Positions 33,253 to 41,722 of a stretch of DNA of 64,000 bases are shown piece after piece. Under the pieces are notes generated by a model. The model was not told the DNA's origin, did no database searches, and saw nothing but the letters and a program-made list of their open reading frames with translations. The DNA comes from Hydrogenophilus sp. (lineage in GTDB: Bacteria > Pseudomonadota > Gammaproteobacteria > Burkholderiales > Thiobacillaceae): contig DYFK01000010.1 of NCBI GenBank assembly GCA_020725265.1, positions 83,296-147,295 on the forward strand, in the 5' to 3' direction. A program made the translations under genes and the position numbers. The stretch's first letter is position 1. Each line of letters opens with the position of its first letter.

Positions 33253-34884
33253 ATGAACAGCCTCAACCGTTTGCGCGTCGGTCCGAGACTTCTGCTCGGT
33301 TTCGGCGTCGTCATCGCCTTCCTGCTGGTCATCGTGGTCATCGGCGTCAGTCGCATGGCCGCGACCCAGGACAACCTCGACCGCATCGTCAACCAGAACT
33401 ACGCCAAGATCACGCTGCTCAACAAGATGCGTGACTCCGTGCGCTATCGCGGCATCGCGCTGCGCGACGTCGTTCTGCAGGAAGACATCGCGTTCATGCG
33501 CACCGAATCCAAGCTCATGAACGAGGCGCGCAAGGCGTACCAGGATGCCGCCGAGGCCTTGAGCACGCTGATTACCAGTGCCGACGAAAAATCCTTGCTG
33601 GCCGAGATCGAGCAGGCCGAGAGCGTGGCGGCCGAAGGCATCGCCGAAGTCATGGATGCATCCCTGTCGGAAGACGCCGAGACCGCGCGCGAAAAGGTGC
33701 GGGACGTCGTGCGCGGCCAGCAGCGGGCGCTGATCGGCAAGCTGGAGGCCATGCTGTCCAAGCTGGAGCAGGACAGCGCTGCCCTGGCCGAGGATGCGGC
33801 GATCGGTTCCCGCTCGGCGTTGATCCTGATGCTGATCCTGGGGTTTCTGGCCGTGGCCGCCGGTACCTTCATCGCCCTGGCGATCACGCGTGGACTGACC
33901 GGGCGCCTGAACGAGGCGGCCGCGGTCGCGCGGCGCATCACCGAGGGTGATCTGAGCGGACGGGTCGTGGTTTCCGGTAGCGACGAGCTGGCGGGGATGT
34001 TGCAGGCCCTGGACAAGATGAATGGCGCGCTTTCCGAGCTGATCGGTCAGGCAAGCGGTGCCGCGCATCAGGTGACGGCCTCGGCGGATACCCTGTCCGG
34101 CACCATCGGCGAGGTTTCCAGCCTGGCCGACAGCCAGGCCGGACAGGTCGCCCAGGTCAGCGGCGCCATGCGGGAAATGGGGGTGTCCATCGCCGAAGTC
34201 GCCAAGGACGCGGCCGCGGTTGCCGAATCCGCCAACAAGGCACGCGACGTCGCCCGCCAGGGCAACGAGAAGATGCAGCTCAGCGTCGCCGCCACCGAGC
34301 GCATCGTCAACAGCGTGGCCCGATCCAGTCAGGCCATCGACGAATTGCGCGCTCAGATCGAGCAGATCACGCAGGTGACCCAGGTGATTCGCGACATCGC
34401 GGATCAGACCAACCTGTTGGCGTTGAACGCCGCCATCGAGGCCGCGCGCGCCGGCGAGCAGGGACGTGGTTTCGCCGTGGTCGCCGACGAAGTGCGCAAG
34501 CTTGCCGAGCGCACGGCCGCCAGCACCCTGTCGATCTACGAGACGGTCAACAGCGTCGGCGAGAAAACCGGTCAGGTCGTCAGCGCGATGTCGAAGGTCA
34601 GCGCCGATGTCGGCGAGAACGCCGAGATCAGCCGGGTCACCCGTCAGTTGCTGGAGGAAATCGTGTCGGCGGCCAGCGAGGTCGACCGTCTGATCCGGCA
34701 TATCGCCGGCGCCACCACCGAGCAGACCAACGCCAGCCACGGCACGGCGGCGGCGATGGAAAAAATCAGCCAGATCAGCGAGAGCAACAGCGGTCGAATG
34801 CACGACATCGCCACCGCCGCGGTTGGCCTGACCGCGACCGCCAACACCCTGCAAAGTCTGGTCGATCGTTTCAAGCTGCGCTGA
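33253..34884 (+). CDS. Methyl-accepting chemotaxis protein with 4HB-type sensor
   Basis: A 543-aa transmembrane chemoreceptor. TM1 is at residues ~15-35 ([19 protein letters not shown]), then a ~150-residue periplasmic four-helix-bundle-like sensor, TM2 near 195-215, HAMP (~215-270), and a long coiled-coil signalling domain. The hairpin tip [20 protein letters not shown] is the absolutely conserved CheA/CheW contact. The C-terminus has no CheR pentapeptide. It detects a ligand and controls flagellar rotation. It lies in the same transcription unit as the Cache protein behind a FliA-type promoter. Confidence 0.9.
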   Translation: MNSLNRLRVGPRLLLGFGVVIAFLLVIVVIGVSRMAATQDNLDRIVNQNYAKITLLNKMRDSVRYRGIALRDVVLQEDIAFMRTESKLMNEARKAYQDAAEALSTLITSADEKSLLAEIEQAESVAAEGIAEVMDASLSEDAETAREKVRDVVRGQQRALIGKLEAMLSKLEQDSAALAEDAAIGSRSALILMLILGFLAVAAGTFIALAITRGLTGRLNEAAAVARRITEGDLSGRVVVSGSDELAGMLQALDKMNGALSELIGQASGAAHQVTASADTLSGTIGEVSSLADSQAGQVAQVSGAMREMGVSIAEVAKDAAAVAESANKARDVARQGNEKMQLSVAATERIVNSVARSSQAIDELRAQIEQITQVTQVIRDIADQTNLLALNAAIEAARAGEQGRGFAVVADEVRKLAERTAASTLSIYETVNSVGEKTGQVVSAMSKVSADVGENAEISRVTRQLLEEIVSAASEVDRLIRHIAGATTEQTNASHGTAAAMEKISQISESNSGRMHDIATAAVGLTATANTLQSLVDRFKLR

Positions 34885-34903
34885 GGCCGCAAAATTCCGC
34901 GAA

Positions 34904-34927
34904 ACGTTGCCCCGCTACGGGCAACGT
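34904..34927 (-). terminator. Possible terminator after the ABC-F gene
   Basis: A 9-bp perfect stem (ACGTTGCCC, 34904-34912, with GGGCAACGT, 34919-34927) sits between the stops of the converging chemoreceptor and ABC-F genes. On the minus strand it is followed by TTTC and, further on, TTTT, a poor but present U-rich trail. It may end both transcripts. Confidence 0.5.
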
Positions 34928-34937
34928 CGGGAACACG

Positions 34938-36878
34938 TCAGGCGATGGCTTCCAGCGCGGCCTGCTGTTCCAGCCACTCGTTTTCCAGGGTTTCCAGCTC
35001 GCGGACCAGATCGGCTTGCTCGAACAGGTGGCGCTTGAGCGCTTCCTTGTCGGCGTCGGCGTACAGGGCCGGATCGGCGAGCAGGCTTTCCAGCTCCGCC
35101 TTGCGCGCGTTGCCTCGTTCCATCAGCGTCTCCAGCCGGCGGATGCGCGCCTCGATCGGCTTTTTGAGCGTGCTCAGGCGTTGCCGGGCTTCCGCTTCCT
35201 GACGTTTCTGTTCCTTGCGCGGGCCGCTATCGCGCGGCGCTTCGCCGTCGGCGCCGGCAACCGGGGTCGGCGCCGACGCGCCGCTCGGGCGTGCCAGCTT
35301 GGTCTTGAACAGCCAGTCGCGATAATCGTCGAGGTCGCCGTCGAACGGGTTCAGGCCGCCATCGGCGATGATCATGAATTCGTCGGTGGTCGCGCGCAGC
35401 AGGTGGCGATCGTGCGAAACCAGGATCAGGGTGCCTTCGAACTGGGCCAGCGCCACGGTCAGCGCCTCGCGTGTTTCCAGATCGAGGTGGTTGGTCGGTT
35501 CGTCGAGCAGGAGCAGGTTGGGGCGCCGCCAGACGATCAGCGCCAGTGCCAGGCGGGCTTTTTCGCCGCCGGAAAATGGCGCGATCGCGCTGGTTACCAT
35601 GTCGCCCGGGAAGTTGAAGCCACCGAGGAAGTTGCGCAATTCCTGTTCACGCGCGTCCGGGGCGATGGCGGCCAGATGCTGGAGCGGTGACCGTTCCGGA
35701 CGCAGCATTTCCAGTTGGTGCTGGGCGAAATAGCCGATCTCCAGTCCCTTGCCGAATTCAGCCTGGCCGGACAGCGGCGCCAGTTCGCCGGCGATGGTCT
35801 TGATCAGGGTCGATTTGCCGGCGCCGTTGACGCCGAGCAGGCCGATGCGCTGGCCGGCCTGCAGGCACAGCTCGATGCCGGCCAGAACGGGTTTGCCGCC
35901 ATCCGCGCCGGCATAGCCGGCGGTGACGCCTTCCAGTCGCAGCAACGGGTTCGGTGCCCGCTCCGGCTCGCGGAACTCGAACGAGAACGCCGCCGCCGCG
36001 TGAATCGGCGCCAGTTCCTCCATTTTCGCCAGCATCTTCATCCGGCTTTGCGCCTGTTTGGCCTTGGTGGCCTTGGCCTTGAAACGGTCGATGAAGGATT
36101 GCAGGTGGGCGCGCTCGCGCGCTTGCTTCTCATAGGCGGCCTGTCCCAGGGCCAGATGGATGGCGCGTTGTTTTTCGAAGCTGGAGTAGTCGCCGGCGTA
36201 GCGTTTGAGTTTGCGTTGATCGAGGTGGGCGATGACGTTGACGATGCCGTCCAGGAAATCACGGTCGTGCGAGATCACGATGAGGGTGCCGGCATAGCGC
36301 TTCAGCCAGTCCTCCAGCCACAGGATGGCATCGAGATCCAGATGGTTGGTGGGCTCGTCGAGCAACAGCAGGTCGGATGGACACATCAACGCCTGGGCCA
36401 GGTTCAGGCGCATGCGCCAGCCGCCGGAGAAGCTCGCCACCGGCTCGTTCATCTGGTCGACGGAAAAGCCGAGGCCGGCGAGCAGGGTTTCGGCGCGCGC
36501 GCGCGCGGTGTAGGCGTCGGCATCGGCCAGGGCGGTATGCAGTTCGCCGGCGCGCAGACCGTCATGCGCGGCTTCGGCATCGGCCAGTTCGGATTCCAGA
36601 CGACGCAGGGTGGTGTCGCCATCGATCGCGTAGTCGACGGCGGCGCGCGCCAGCGCCGGGGTTTCCTGGGCAACGTGGGCGATGCGCCAGGTCGCGGGGA
36701 AATCGATGTCGCCGGCATCGGCGTGCAATTCGCCGCGCAGCAATGCGAACAGACTGGACTTGCCGGAGCCGTTGGCGCCGATCAGGCCGATTTTCTCGCC
36801 GGGATTGAGGTTGAGGTCGGCGGCGTCCAGCAGAGGCTTGGTGCCGCGCATGAGGGAAAGTGCGCGCAGTCGGATCAT
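34938..36878 (-). CDS. ABC-F ATPase (YheS type)
   Basis: A 646-aa soluble protein with two ABC cassettes and no membrane domain. Walker A motifs are GANGSGKSS (near residue 36) and GVNGAGKST. Signature motifs are SFSGGWRMRL and FSGGEKARL, each followed by LLLLDEPTNHLDL. A ~75-residue ABC-F linker with Lys/Arg-rich helices (ARERAHLQSFIDRF) lies between the cassettes, and the C-terminus is a charged coiled coil. ABC-F proteins bind the ribosomal E site and regulate translation. Length and linker fit Escherichia coli YheS. It diverges from the DUF1631-like gene. Confidence 0.9.
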   Translation of the reverse strand: MIRLRALSLMRGTKPLLDAADLNLNPGEKIGLIGANGSGKSSLFALLRGELHADAGDIDFPATWRIAHVAQETPALARAAVDYAIDGDTTLRRLESELADAEAAHDGLRAGELHTALADADAYTARARAETLLAGLGFSVDQMNEPVASFSGGWRMRLNLAQALMCPSDLLLLDEPTNHLDLDAILWLEDWLKRYAGTLIVISHDRDFLDGIVNVIAHLDQRKLKRYAGDYSSFEKQRAIHLALGQAAYEKQARERAHLQSFIDRFKAKATKAKQAQSRMKMLAKMEELAPIHAAAAFSFEFREPERAPNPLLRLEGVTAGYAGADGGKPVLAGIELCLQAGQRIGLLGVNGAGKSTLIKTIAGELAPLSGQAEFGKGLEIGYFAQHQLEMLRPERSPLQHLAAIAPDAREQELRNFLGGFNFPGDMVTSAIAPFSGGEKARLALALIVWRRPNLLLLDEPTNHLDLETREALTVALAQFEGTLILVSHDRHLLRATTDEFMIIADGGLNPFDGDLDDYRDWLFKTKLARPSGASAPTPVAGADGEAPRDSGPRKEQKRQEAEARQRLSTLKKPIEARIRRLETLMERGNARKAELESLLADPALYADADKEALKRHLFEQADLVRELETLENEWLEQQAALEAIA

Positions 36879-36971
36879 GGCGCGGGATTATCGCCGAAGC
36901 GGTGACCGATCCGAACCGCTGGCTTCATCGGGATCGGGAATGCGTCGCTATATCGATAGTATTATCCGGAC

Positions 36972-37691
36972 ATGACCGAACAGCGGGCCAATGAACAAGT
37001 CGTCTACGCGCGCATCCGCGCGGAGATGGCGACGCACCTCCAGACCCACGGCGCGCCGGACGAGATTCATGATTTCCTGACCCGTCATTGGGCGCGCCTG
37101 ATGACCGGCATCTACATGGCCAAGGGCAATCAGGACGCCGACTGGTTCGCCGGCTGGGACACCGTCAATGCCTTGTTGTGGAGCCTGGCGCCCAAGCAGG
37201 GACGCGATGACGCCGAACGTATGTTGCGCATGTTGCCCACCCTGCTCGAACGCCTGCACGAAGGCTGCGCCGCGCTGGCGATTCCGGATGGCGAGCGTGA
37301 CGCGCTGTTCGAGCGGCTGGCCATGATGCACGCGGCGGTGGCGCGCGAGGGTCTGCGTTACCAGGCCGGGTTGATGCGGACCATGACCCATCTTTCCTCG
37401 GGCGACGACGTGGCCGATCGGTCCGCCGATCTGGCCGAACTGACCCCGCCGCCGGCGGAGGTCGTGGATGCCGGCAAGATCAACGGCGGACTGCCCGCGC
37501 TCAAGCCGGGTGACCGGGTCCTCATCGCGCTGCATGGCCGCGATCGGCTGATGGTGCTGAACTGGATCAGCCCGGTCGGCGGCATGTATTTGTTCACCAA
37601 CGAGCACGGCCTGGATGCCTTGACCTTCACGCGCGCGCGTCTGACCGAGCGTTTCCGCACCGGCCAGGCGCGCCTGGCCGAACGTGCCTGA
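36972..37691 (+). CDS. Stand-alone DUF1631 C-terminal-like protein
   Basis: A 239-aa cytoplasmic protein. DFLTRHWARLMTGIYMAKGN, WSLAPKQGRDDAERMLRMLP and LLERLHEGCAAL correspond to the C-terminal region of DUF1631 proteins, which are usually 700-800 aa. The last ~60 residues (LKPGDRVLIALHGRDRLMVL, NWISPVGGMYLFTN) form a small beta-barrel-like tail also found in that family. The long N-terminal part is absent, and no frameshifted remnant is visible between 36879 and 36971. Function is unknown; some DUF1631 family members relate to PilZ/c-di-GMP biology, which is only a hint. Confidence 0.6.
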   Translation: MTEQRANEQVVYARIRAEMATHLQTHGAPDEIHDFLTRHWARLMTGIYMAKGNQDADWFAGWDTVNALLWSLAPKQGRDDAERMLRMLPTLLERLHEGCAALAIPDGERDALFERLAMMHAAVAREGLRYQAGLMRTMTHLSSGDDVADRSADLAELTPPPAEVVDAGKINGGLPALKPGDRVLIALHGRDRLMVLNWISPVGGMYLFTNEHGLDALTFTRARLTERFRTGQARLAERA

Positions 37692-37801
37692 GCAAGCCCG
37701 GATCGTCGGTTGCGGGGCGTTCCCGGCGTCCCGGATAATGGCCCGCGAACCGGGCATGACTTGGCCGGCCCGGAAGCCCGCGACAGCCCAGGAGAGGCAA
37801 C

Positions 37802-38260
37802 ATGGAAAACCAGGACGCGCCCGATTTCGAACTGCCCGCCACCGGCGGCGGCAGCGTGCGTTTGAGCGACTACCGGGGACGCGGTGTCGTCCTCTATTTC
37901 TATCCCAAGGACAACACCCCGGGCTGCACCACCGAGGGACGTGATTTCGCCGCGCTGTACGCCGATTTCCAGGCGGCCGGTTGGGATGTCCTCGGCGTGT
38001 CGCGCGACAGCGTGCGCTCGCATGAAGGATTCAAGGCCAAGCAGGGCCTGCCGTTCACGCTGCTGGCCGATGTCGACGAGCGGGTTTGCGAGCAGTATGG
38101 CGTCATGAAACTGAAAAACATGTATGGCAAACAGGTGCGGGGTATCGAACGCAGCACTTTCGCCATCCGGCCGGATGGCGTCGTCGCGCGGGTCTGGCGC
38201 GGCGTCAAGGTCCCCGGACATGCCGAGGCGGTGCTGGCGTTCGCGCGAACGGGCGCGTGA
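37802..38260 (+). CDS. bcp: Peroxiredoxin of the BCP/PrxQ family
   Basis: A 152-aa thiol peroxidase. The peroxidatic cysteine is C42 in NTPGCTTEGRDF. The usual resolving cysteine five residues later is missing (Arg-Asp-Phe instead), so the mechanism is 1-Cys or uses C96 in RVCEQYG. It reduces peroxides with electrons from thioredoxin. A ribosome site AGGAGAGG lies before the ATG. The neighbouring DUF1631-like gene ends 110 nt upstream and PhoH begins 51 nt downstream. Confidence 0.9.
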   Translation: MENQDAPDFELPATGGGSVRLSDYRGRGVVLYFYPKDNTPGCTTEGRDFAALYADFQAAGWDVLGVSRDSVRSHEGFKAKQGLPFTLLADVDERVCEQYGVMKLKNMYGKQVRGIERSTFAIRPDGVVARVWRGVKVPGHAEAVLAFARTGA

Positions 38261-38311
38261 CACCATCCTCCCGAGATCAGCGTTCTTCAATCCGAAACGG
38301 AACCGAAACCG

Positions 38312-39715
38312 ATGGCGCGTAAAACCGGCAAGAAACAGACCAAGCTGTTCGTACTCGACACCAACGTCCTCCTTCACGACCCCACCTGCCTGTACCGCTT
38401 CCAGGAGCACGACATCTATCTGCCGATGGCGACCCTGGAGGAACTCGACCACAACAAGAAAGGCATGTCCGAGGTGGCGCGCAACGCCCGCCAGGTCACC
38501 CGTTTCCTGGACGAGATTGTCAGTGGCGCCGAACTCAACATCCACGAGGGCGCGCCGCTCGCCGAACACAGCCACAAGGCGGCGACCGGCCGGCTGTTCC
38601 TGCAAACCCATCCGATTTCCGGCGACCTCACCGCCGTGCTGCCGTTCAGCAAGGTCGACAACCAGATCCTCGGCGTCGTCGCCCACCTGGCCAAGCAACA
38701 GCCGGAGCGGCAGGTGGTGCTGGTGTCCAAGGACATCAACATGCGCATCAAGGCGCGCGCGCTCGACATCGCCGCCGAGGATTACTTCAACGACAAGGTG
38801 CTGGAAGACACCGACCTGCTTTATTCCGGCGTCATGGAACTGCCGCCGGATTTCTGGGACAAGCATGCCAAGGGCATGGAGTCGTGGCAGAAGGATGGCC
38901 GTTCCTATTACCGCGTCACCGGGCCGGTGGCGGCCGCGCTTCTGGTCAACCAGTTCGTCTGGCAGGAATCGCCGACGCCGTTCCAGGCGCGCGTGATCGA
39001 GGTCGCCGGCAATACCGCGACGCTGGTCACGGTGAAGGACTACAGCCATCACAAGAATGGCGTCTGGGGCATCACCGCGCGCAACCGCGAGCAGAACTTC
39101 GCGCTCAACGCGCTGATGGATCCGGACATCGACTTCGTCTCCCTGCTCGGCCAGGCCGGCACCGGCAAGACCTTGCTGACGCTGGCCGCCGGCCTCACGC
39201 AGATCCTGGAGGCGAAGACCTACAGCGAGATCATCATGACCCGGGTCACCGTGCCGGTCGGCGAGGACATCGGTTTCCTGCCCGGCACCGAGGAAGAGAA
39301 GATGACGCCGTGGATGGGCGCGCTGGAGGACAACCTCGACGTGCTCAACAAGACCGACGAGGAAGCCGGCGAATGGGGCCGCGCGGCGACTCAGGATCTG
39401 ATCCGCAGCCGGATCAAGGTGAAGTCGCTCAACTTCATGCGCGGCCGCACCTTCATCAACAAGTTCCTGATCATCGACGAGGCGCAGAACCTCACCTCCA
39501 AGCAGATGAAGACGCTGATCACGCGCGCCGGTCCCGGCACCAAGGTGGTCTGTCTGGGCAACATCGCGCAGATCGACACGCCTTACCTGACCGAGGGCAG
39601 TTCCGGCATCACTTACGTGGTCGACCGCTTCAAGGGGTGGGCGCACGGCGGCCACGTCACCCTGGCGCGCGGCGAGCGATCACGGCTGGCCGATTACGCG
39701 GCGGGTATCCTGTGA
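38312..39715 (+). CDS. PIN-PhoH protein (PhoH2-like)
   Basis: A 467-aa protein. Residues ~10-150 are a PIN ribonuclease domain (KLFVLDTNVLLHDP with Asp16, LEELDHNKKG). Residues ~250-460 are a PhoH P-loop ATPase with Walker A GQAGTGKTLL near residue 281 and Walker B FLIIDEAQNLT. The PIN-PhoH fusion acts as an RNA helicase/nuclease in the few cases studied. The active-site acidic residues of the PIN part appear present. No adjacent small antitoxin gene is visible, unlike mycobacterial PhoAT-PhoH2. Confidence 0.9.
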   Translation: MARKTGKKQTKLFVLDTNVLLHDPTCLYRFQEHDIYLPMATLEELDHNKKGMSEVARNARQVTRFLDEIVSGAELNIHEGAPLAEHSHKAATGRLFLQTHPISGDLTAVLPFSKVDNQILGVVAHLAKQQPERQVVLVSKDINMRIKARALDIAAEDYFNDKVLEDTDLLYSGVMELPPDFWDKHAKGMESWQKDGRSYYRVTGPVAAALLVNQFVWQESPTPFQARVIEVAGNTATLVTVKDYSHHKNGVWGITARNREQNFALNALMDPDIDFVSLLGQAGTGKTLLTLAAGLTQILEAKTYSEIIMTRVTVPVGEDIGFLPGTEEEKMTPWMGALEDNLDVLNKTDEEAGEWGRAATQDLIRSRIKVKSLNFMRGRTFINKFLIIDEAQNLTSKQMKTLITRAGPGTKVVCLGNIAQIDTPYLTEGSSGITYVVDRFKGWAHGGHVTLARGERSRLADYAAGIL

Positions 39716-39808
39716 CGCGAGCGATGCTTGAGCGATCCTCGTCGCGGCGCCGATAATCCGCGATATCCGGCGGATGCCGGTTCCCCACACTCCAACAAGG
39801 AAAACGAA

Positions 39809-40741
39809 ATGCGCAAGATGCACCTGCTCGGAACGTCCTCCCTGGCCCTGGCGCTCGCACTGTCCCTGGCCGGTTGCGGCGAGAAGACGGAAACCGACCA
39901 GGCGGCGGATACCGCCAGCGTGGTCGCCAAGGTCGATGGCGCCGTGATCACCTCCACCCATCTCGAACAGGCGCTGGTCAAGCTTGGCGAGGCCTCTCCG
40001 GAACAGGCCGGACAGGCCGCGAAACAGGCTCTGCGTTCGCTGATCGACCAATACCTGCTGGCGAAAAAAGCGGTCGAGGACAAGCTGGATGCCGATCCCA
40101 AGGTCGTCGAAGCCATGGAAAACGCGCGTCGCCAGATTCTGGCGCAGGCCTACGTCCAGCGCCTGACCGCCGATGCGCCGGCGCCGACCGAGGCCGAAAT
40201 CACCGACTACCATGACAAGCACCCGGAACTGTTCAGCGAGCGGCGGATTTACCGGCTTCAGGAAATCAGCATCCAGGCCGCGCCGTCGAGCATGGACGCG
40301 ATCCGCGAGCGTCTGAGGATGGCCAAGAATCTGGGCGATTTCCTCCAGTGGCTGGAGTCCGAGAAAATCCCGGCGCGCATGGGCCAGTCGGTGAAGGCGG
40401 CCGAGCAACTGCCGCAGGAGCTGGTGGCGCGCCTGCATCAACTCAAGGATGGCCAGGTGTTCACGTTCACCACCGGCAACATCTTCAACGTCGTTGTCAT
40501 TTCCGACTCTCAGACCCAGCCGGTCAACCTGGAGCAGGCCCGGCCGGCGATCGAGCGGTTCCTGATCAACGCGAAAAAACGGGAAATCGCCGAAACGCAC
40601 CTGAAAGGACTGAAGGAAAAGGCCAAGATCGAATACCTTGGCGACTACGCCGACCTCGGCAAGGAAACGGCCGCCGACGAACAGGGTGGGGAGCCCGATC
40701 CAGCCAAGGCAACCAGCCCGGCGGCCGTCGAAACCAAATAA
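39809..40741 (+). CDS. EpsD-like peptidyl-prolyl isomerase lipoprotein
   Basis: A 310-aa exported protein with a lipoprotein signal ending LSLAGC (lipobox at about residue 22). The body resembles SurA/PpiC-type parvulins: VVAKVDGAVITSTHLEQAL is an N-terminal SurA-like helix, with a central parvulin domain around RRIYRLQEISIQAAPSS. The overall form fits EpsD-family PPIases that accompany exosortase/exopolysaccharide systems. The RBS AAGGA is 6 nt before ATG 39809. It would fold periplasmic or outer-membrane clients. It lies alone next to a DHH gene (18-nt gap), with no exosortase gene in the window. Confidence 0.7.
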   Translation: MRKMHLLGTSSLALALALSLAGCGEKTETDQAADTASVVAKVDGAVITSTHLEQALVKLGEASPEQAGQAAKQALRSLIDQYLLAKKAVEDKLDADPKVVEAMENARRQILAQAYVQRLTADAPAPTEAEITDYHDKHPELFSERRIYRLQEISIQAAPSSMDAIRERLRMAKNLGDFLQWLESEKIPARMGQSVKAAEQLPQELVARLHQLKDGQVFTFTTGNIFNVVVISDSQTQPVNLEQARPAIERFLINAKKREIAETHLKGLKEKAKIEYLGDYADLGKETAADEQGGEPDPAKATSPAAVETK

Positions 40742-40759
40742 CACGCGCGGGAGGGAGGC

Positions 40760-41716
40760 ATGATCCACGATGCGTTCAACGGTGACGCGGATGGCATCTG
40801 CGCGTTGCATCAGTTGCGTCTGGCGGAACCGGTCGATTCGATCCTGATCACCGGTGTAAAGCGCGACATCGGCCTGTTGCGGAAAATCCAGGCGGAGGCC
40901 GGGGATCAGGTCAACGCGCTCGACATCGCGGTCGAAAAGAACGTCGAAGCCCTGGTCGCGTTGCTGGAACGCGGCGTCCATGTGCGCTGGTTCGACCATC
41001 ACAACCCGGGCGAACTGCCCTCGCATCCGAACTTCGAGGCGATCATCGATACCTCGGCCGATGTCTGCACCAGTCTGCTGGTCGACCGCCATCTCGGTGG
41101 TGCCCATCGCGCCTGGGCGGTGGCCGCCGCGTTCGGCGACAATCTGGCCGACGCCGCGCGCGCGGCGGCGCGCCCGCTCGGACTGGACGACGCCCGGCTA
41201 GATCAGTTGCGTGAACTGGGCGAATGCCTCAATTACAACGGTTATGGCGACAGCCTGGACGACCTGCATTTTCACCCGGCCGAGCTGTATCGCGGGCTTC
41301 ACGACTACATCGATCCGTTCGATTTCCTGCGCGAATCACCGGAGTTCCGGCGGCTCGCCCAGGGTTACGCCGAGGACATGGCGCTCGCCCAGGCCTGCCG
41401 GCCGATCGAGGAACGGCCCTCGGGCGCGGTTTACGCGCTGCCGGACGCGGCCTGGGCGCGACGCGTCTCCGGCGTGTTCGCCAATGCGCTCGCGACCGCG
41501 CATCCGCGGCGCGCGCATGCACTGCTGACCCGCTCCCCGCGTGGGCATTTCGTGGTCAGCGTGCGCGCTCCACTGGTCAACAAGACCGGCGCCGACGAAT
41601 TGTGCAAGCGCTTTCCCAGCGGTGGCGGCCGCAAGGCGGCGGCCGGCATCAATGCCCTGCCGGAAGCCGATATTCCTGCGTTCATCGCCGCCTTCCTCGA
41701 AACCTACCCAGGCTGA
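40760..41716 (+). CDS. DHH-superfamily phosphoesterase
   Basis: A 318-aa cytoplasmic hydrolase. Metal ligands are present: Asp9 and Asp11 in NGDADG, and the DHH motif in WFDHHNPGE, with DTSADVCTS following. The C-terminal DHHA1 half has SGGGRKAAAGIN instead of the usual GGGHxxAAG (Arg291 at the His position), which I believe is normal for this proteobacterial subfamily. DHH enzymes cleave phosphate esters such as pAp, nanoRNA or c-di-nucleotides. It ends 6 nt before the APS kinase gene, so an activity on pAp, the by-product of PAPS use, is plausible but unproven. Confidence 0.82.
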   Translation: MIHDAFNGDADGICALHQLRLAEPVDSILITGVKRDIGLLRKIQAEAGDQVNALDIAVEKNVEALVALLERGVHVRWFDHHNPGELPSHPNFEAIIDTSADVCTSLLVDRHLGGAHRAWAVAAAFGDNLADAARAAARPLGLDDARLDQLRELGECLNYNGYGDSLDDLHFHPAELYRGLHDYIDPFDFLRESPEFRRLAQGYAEDMALAQACRPIEERPSGAVYALPDAAWARRVSGVFANALATAHPRRAHALLTRSPRGHFVVSVRAPLVNKTGADELCKRFPSGGGRKAAAGINALPEADIPAFIAAFLETYPG

Positions 41717-41722
41717 ACATCC

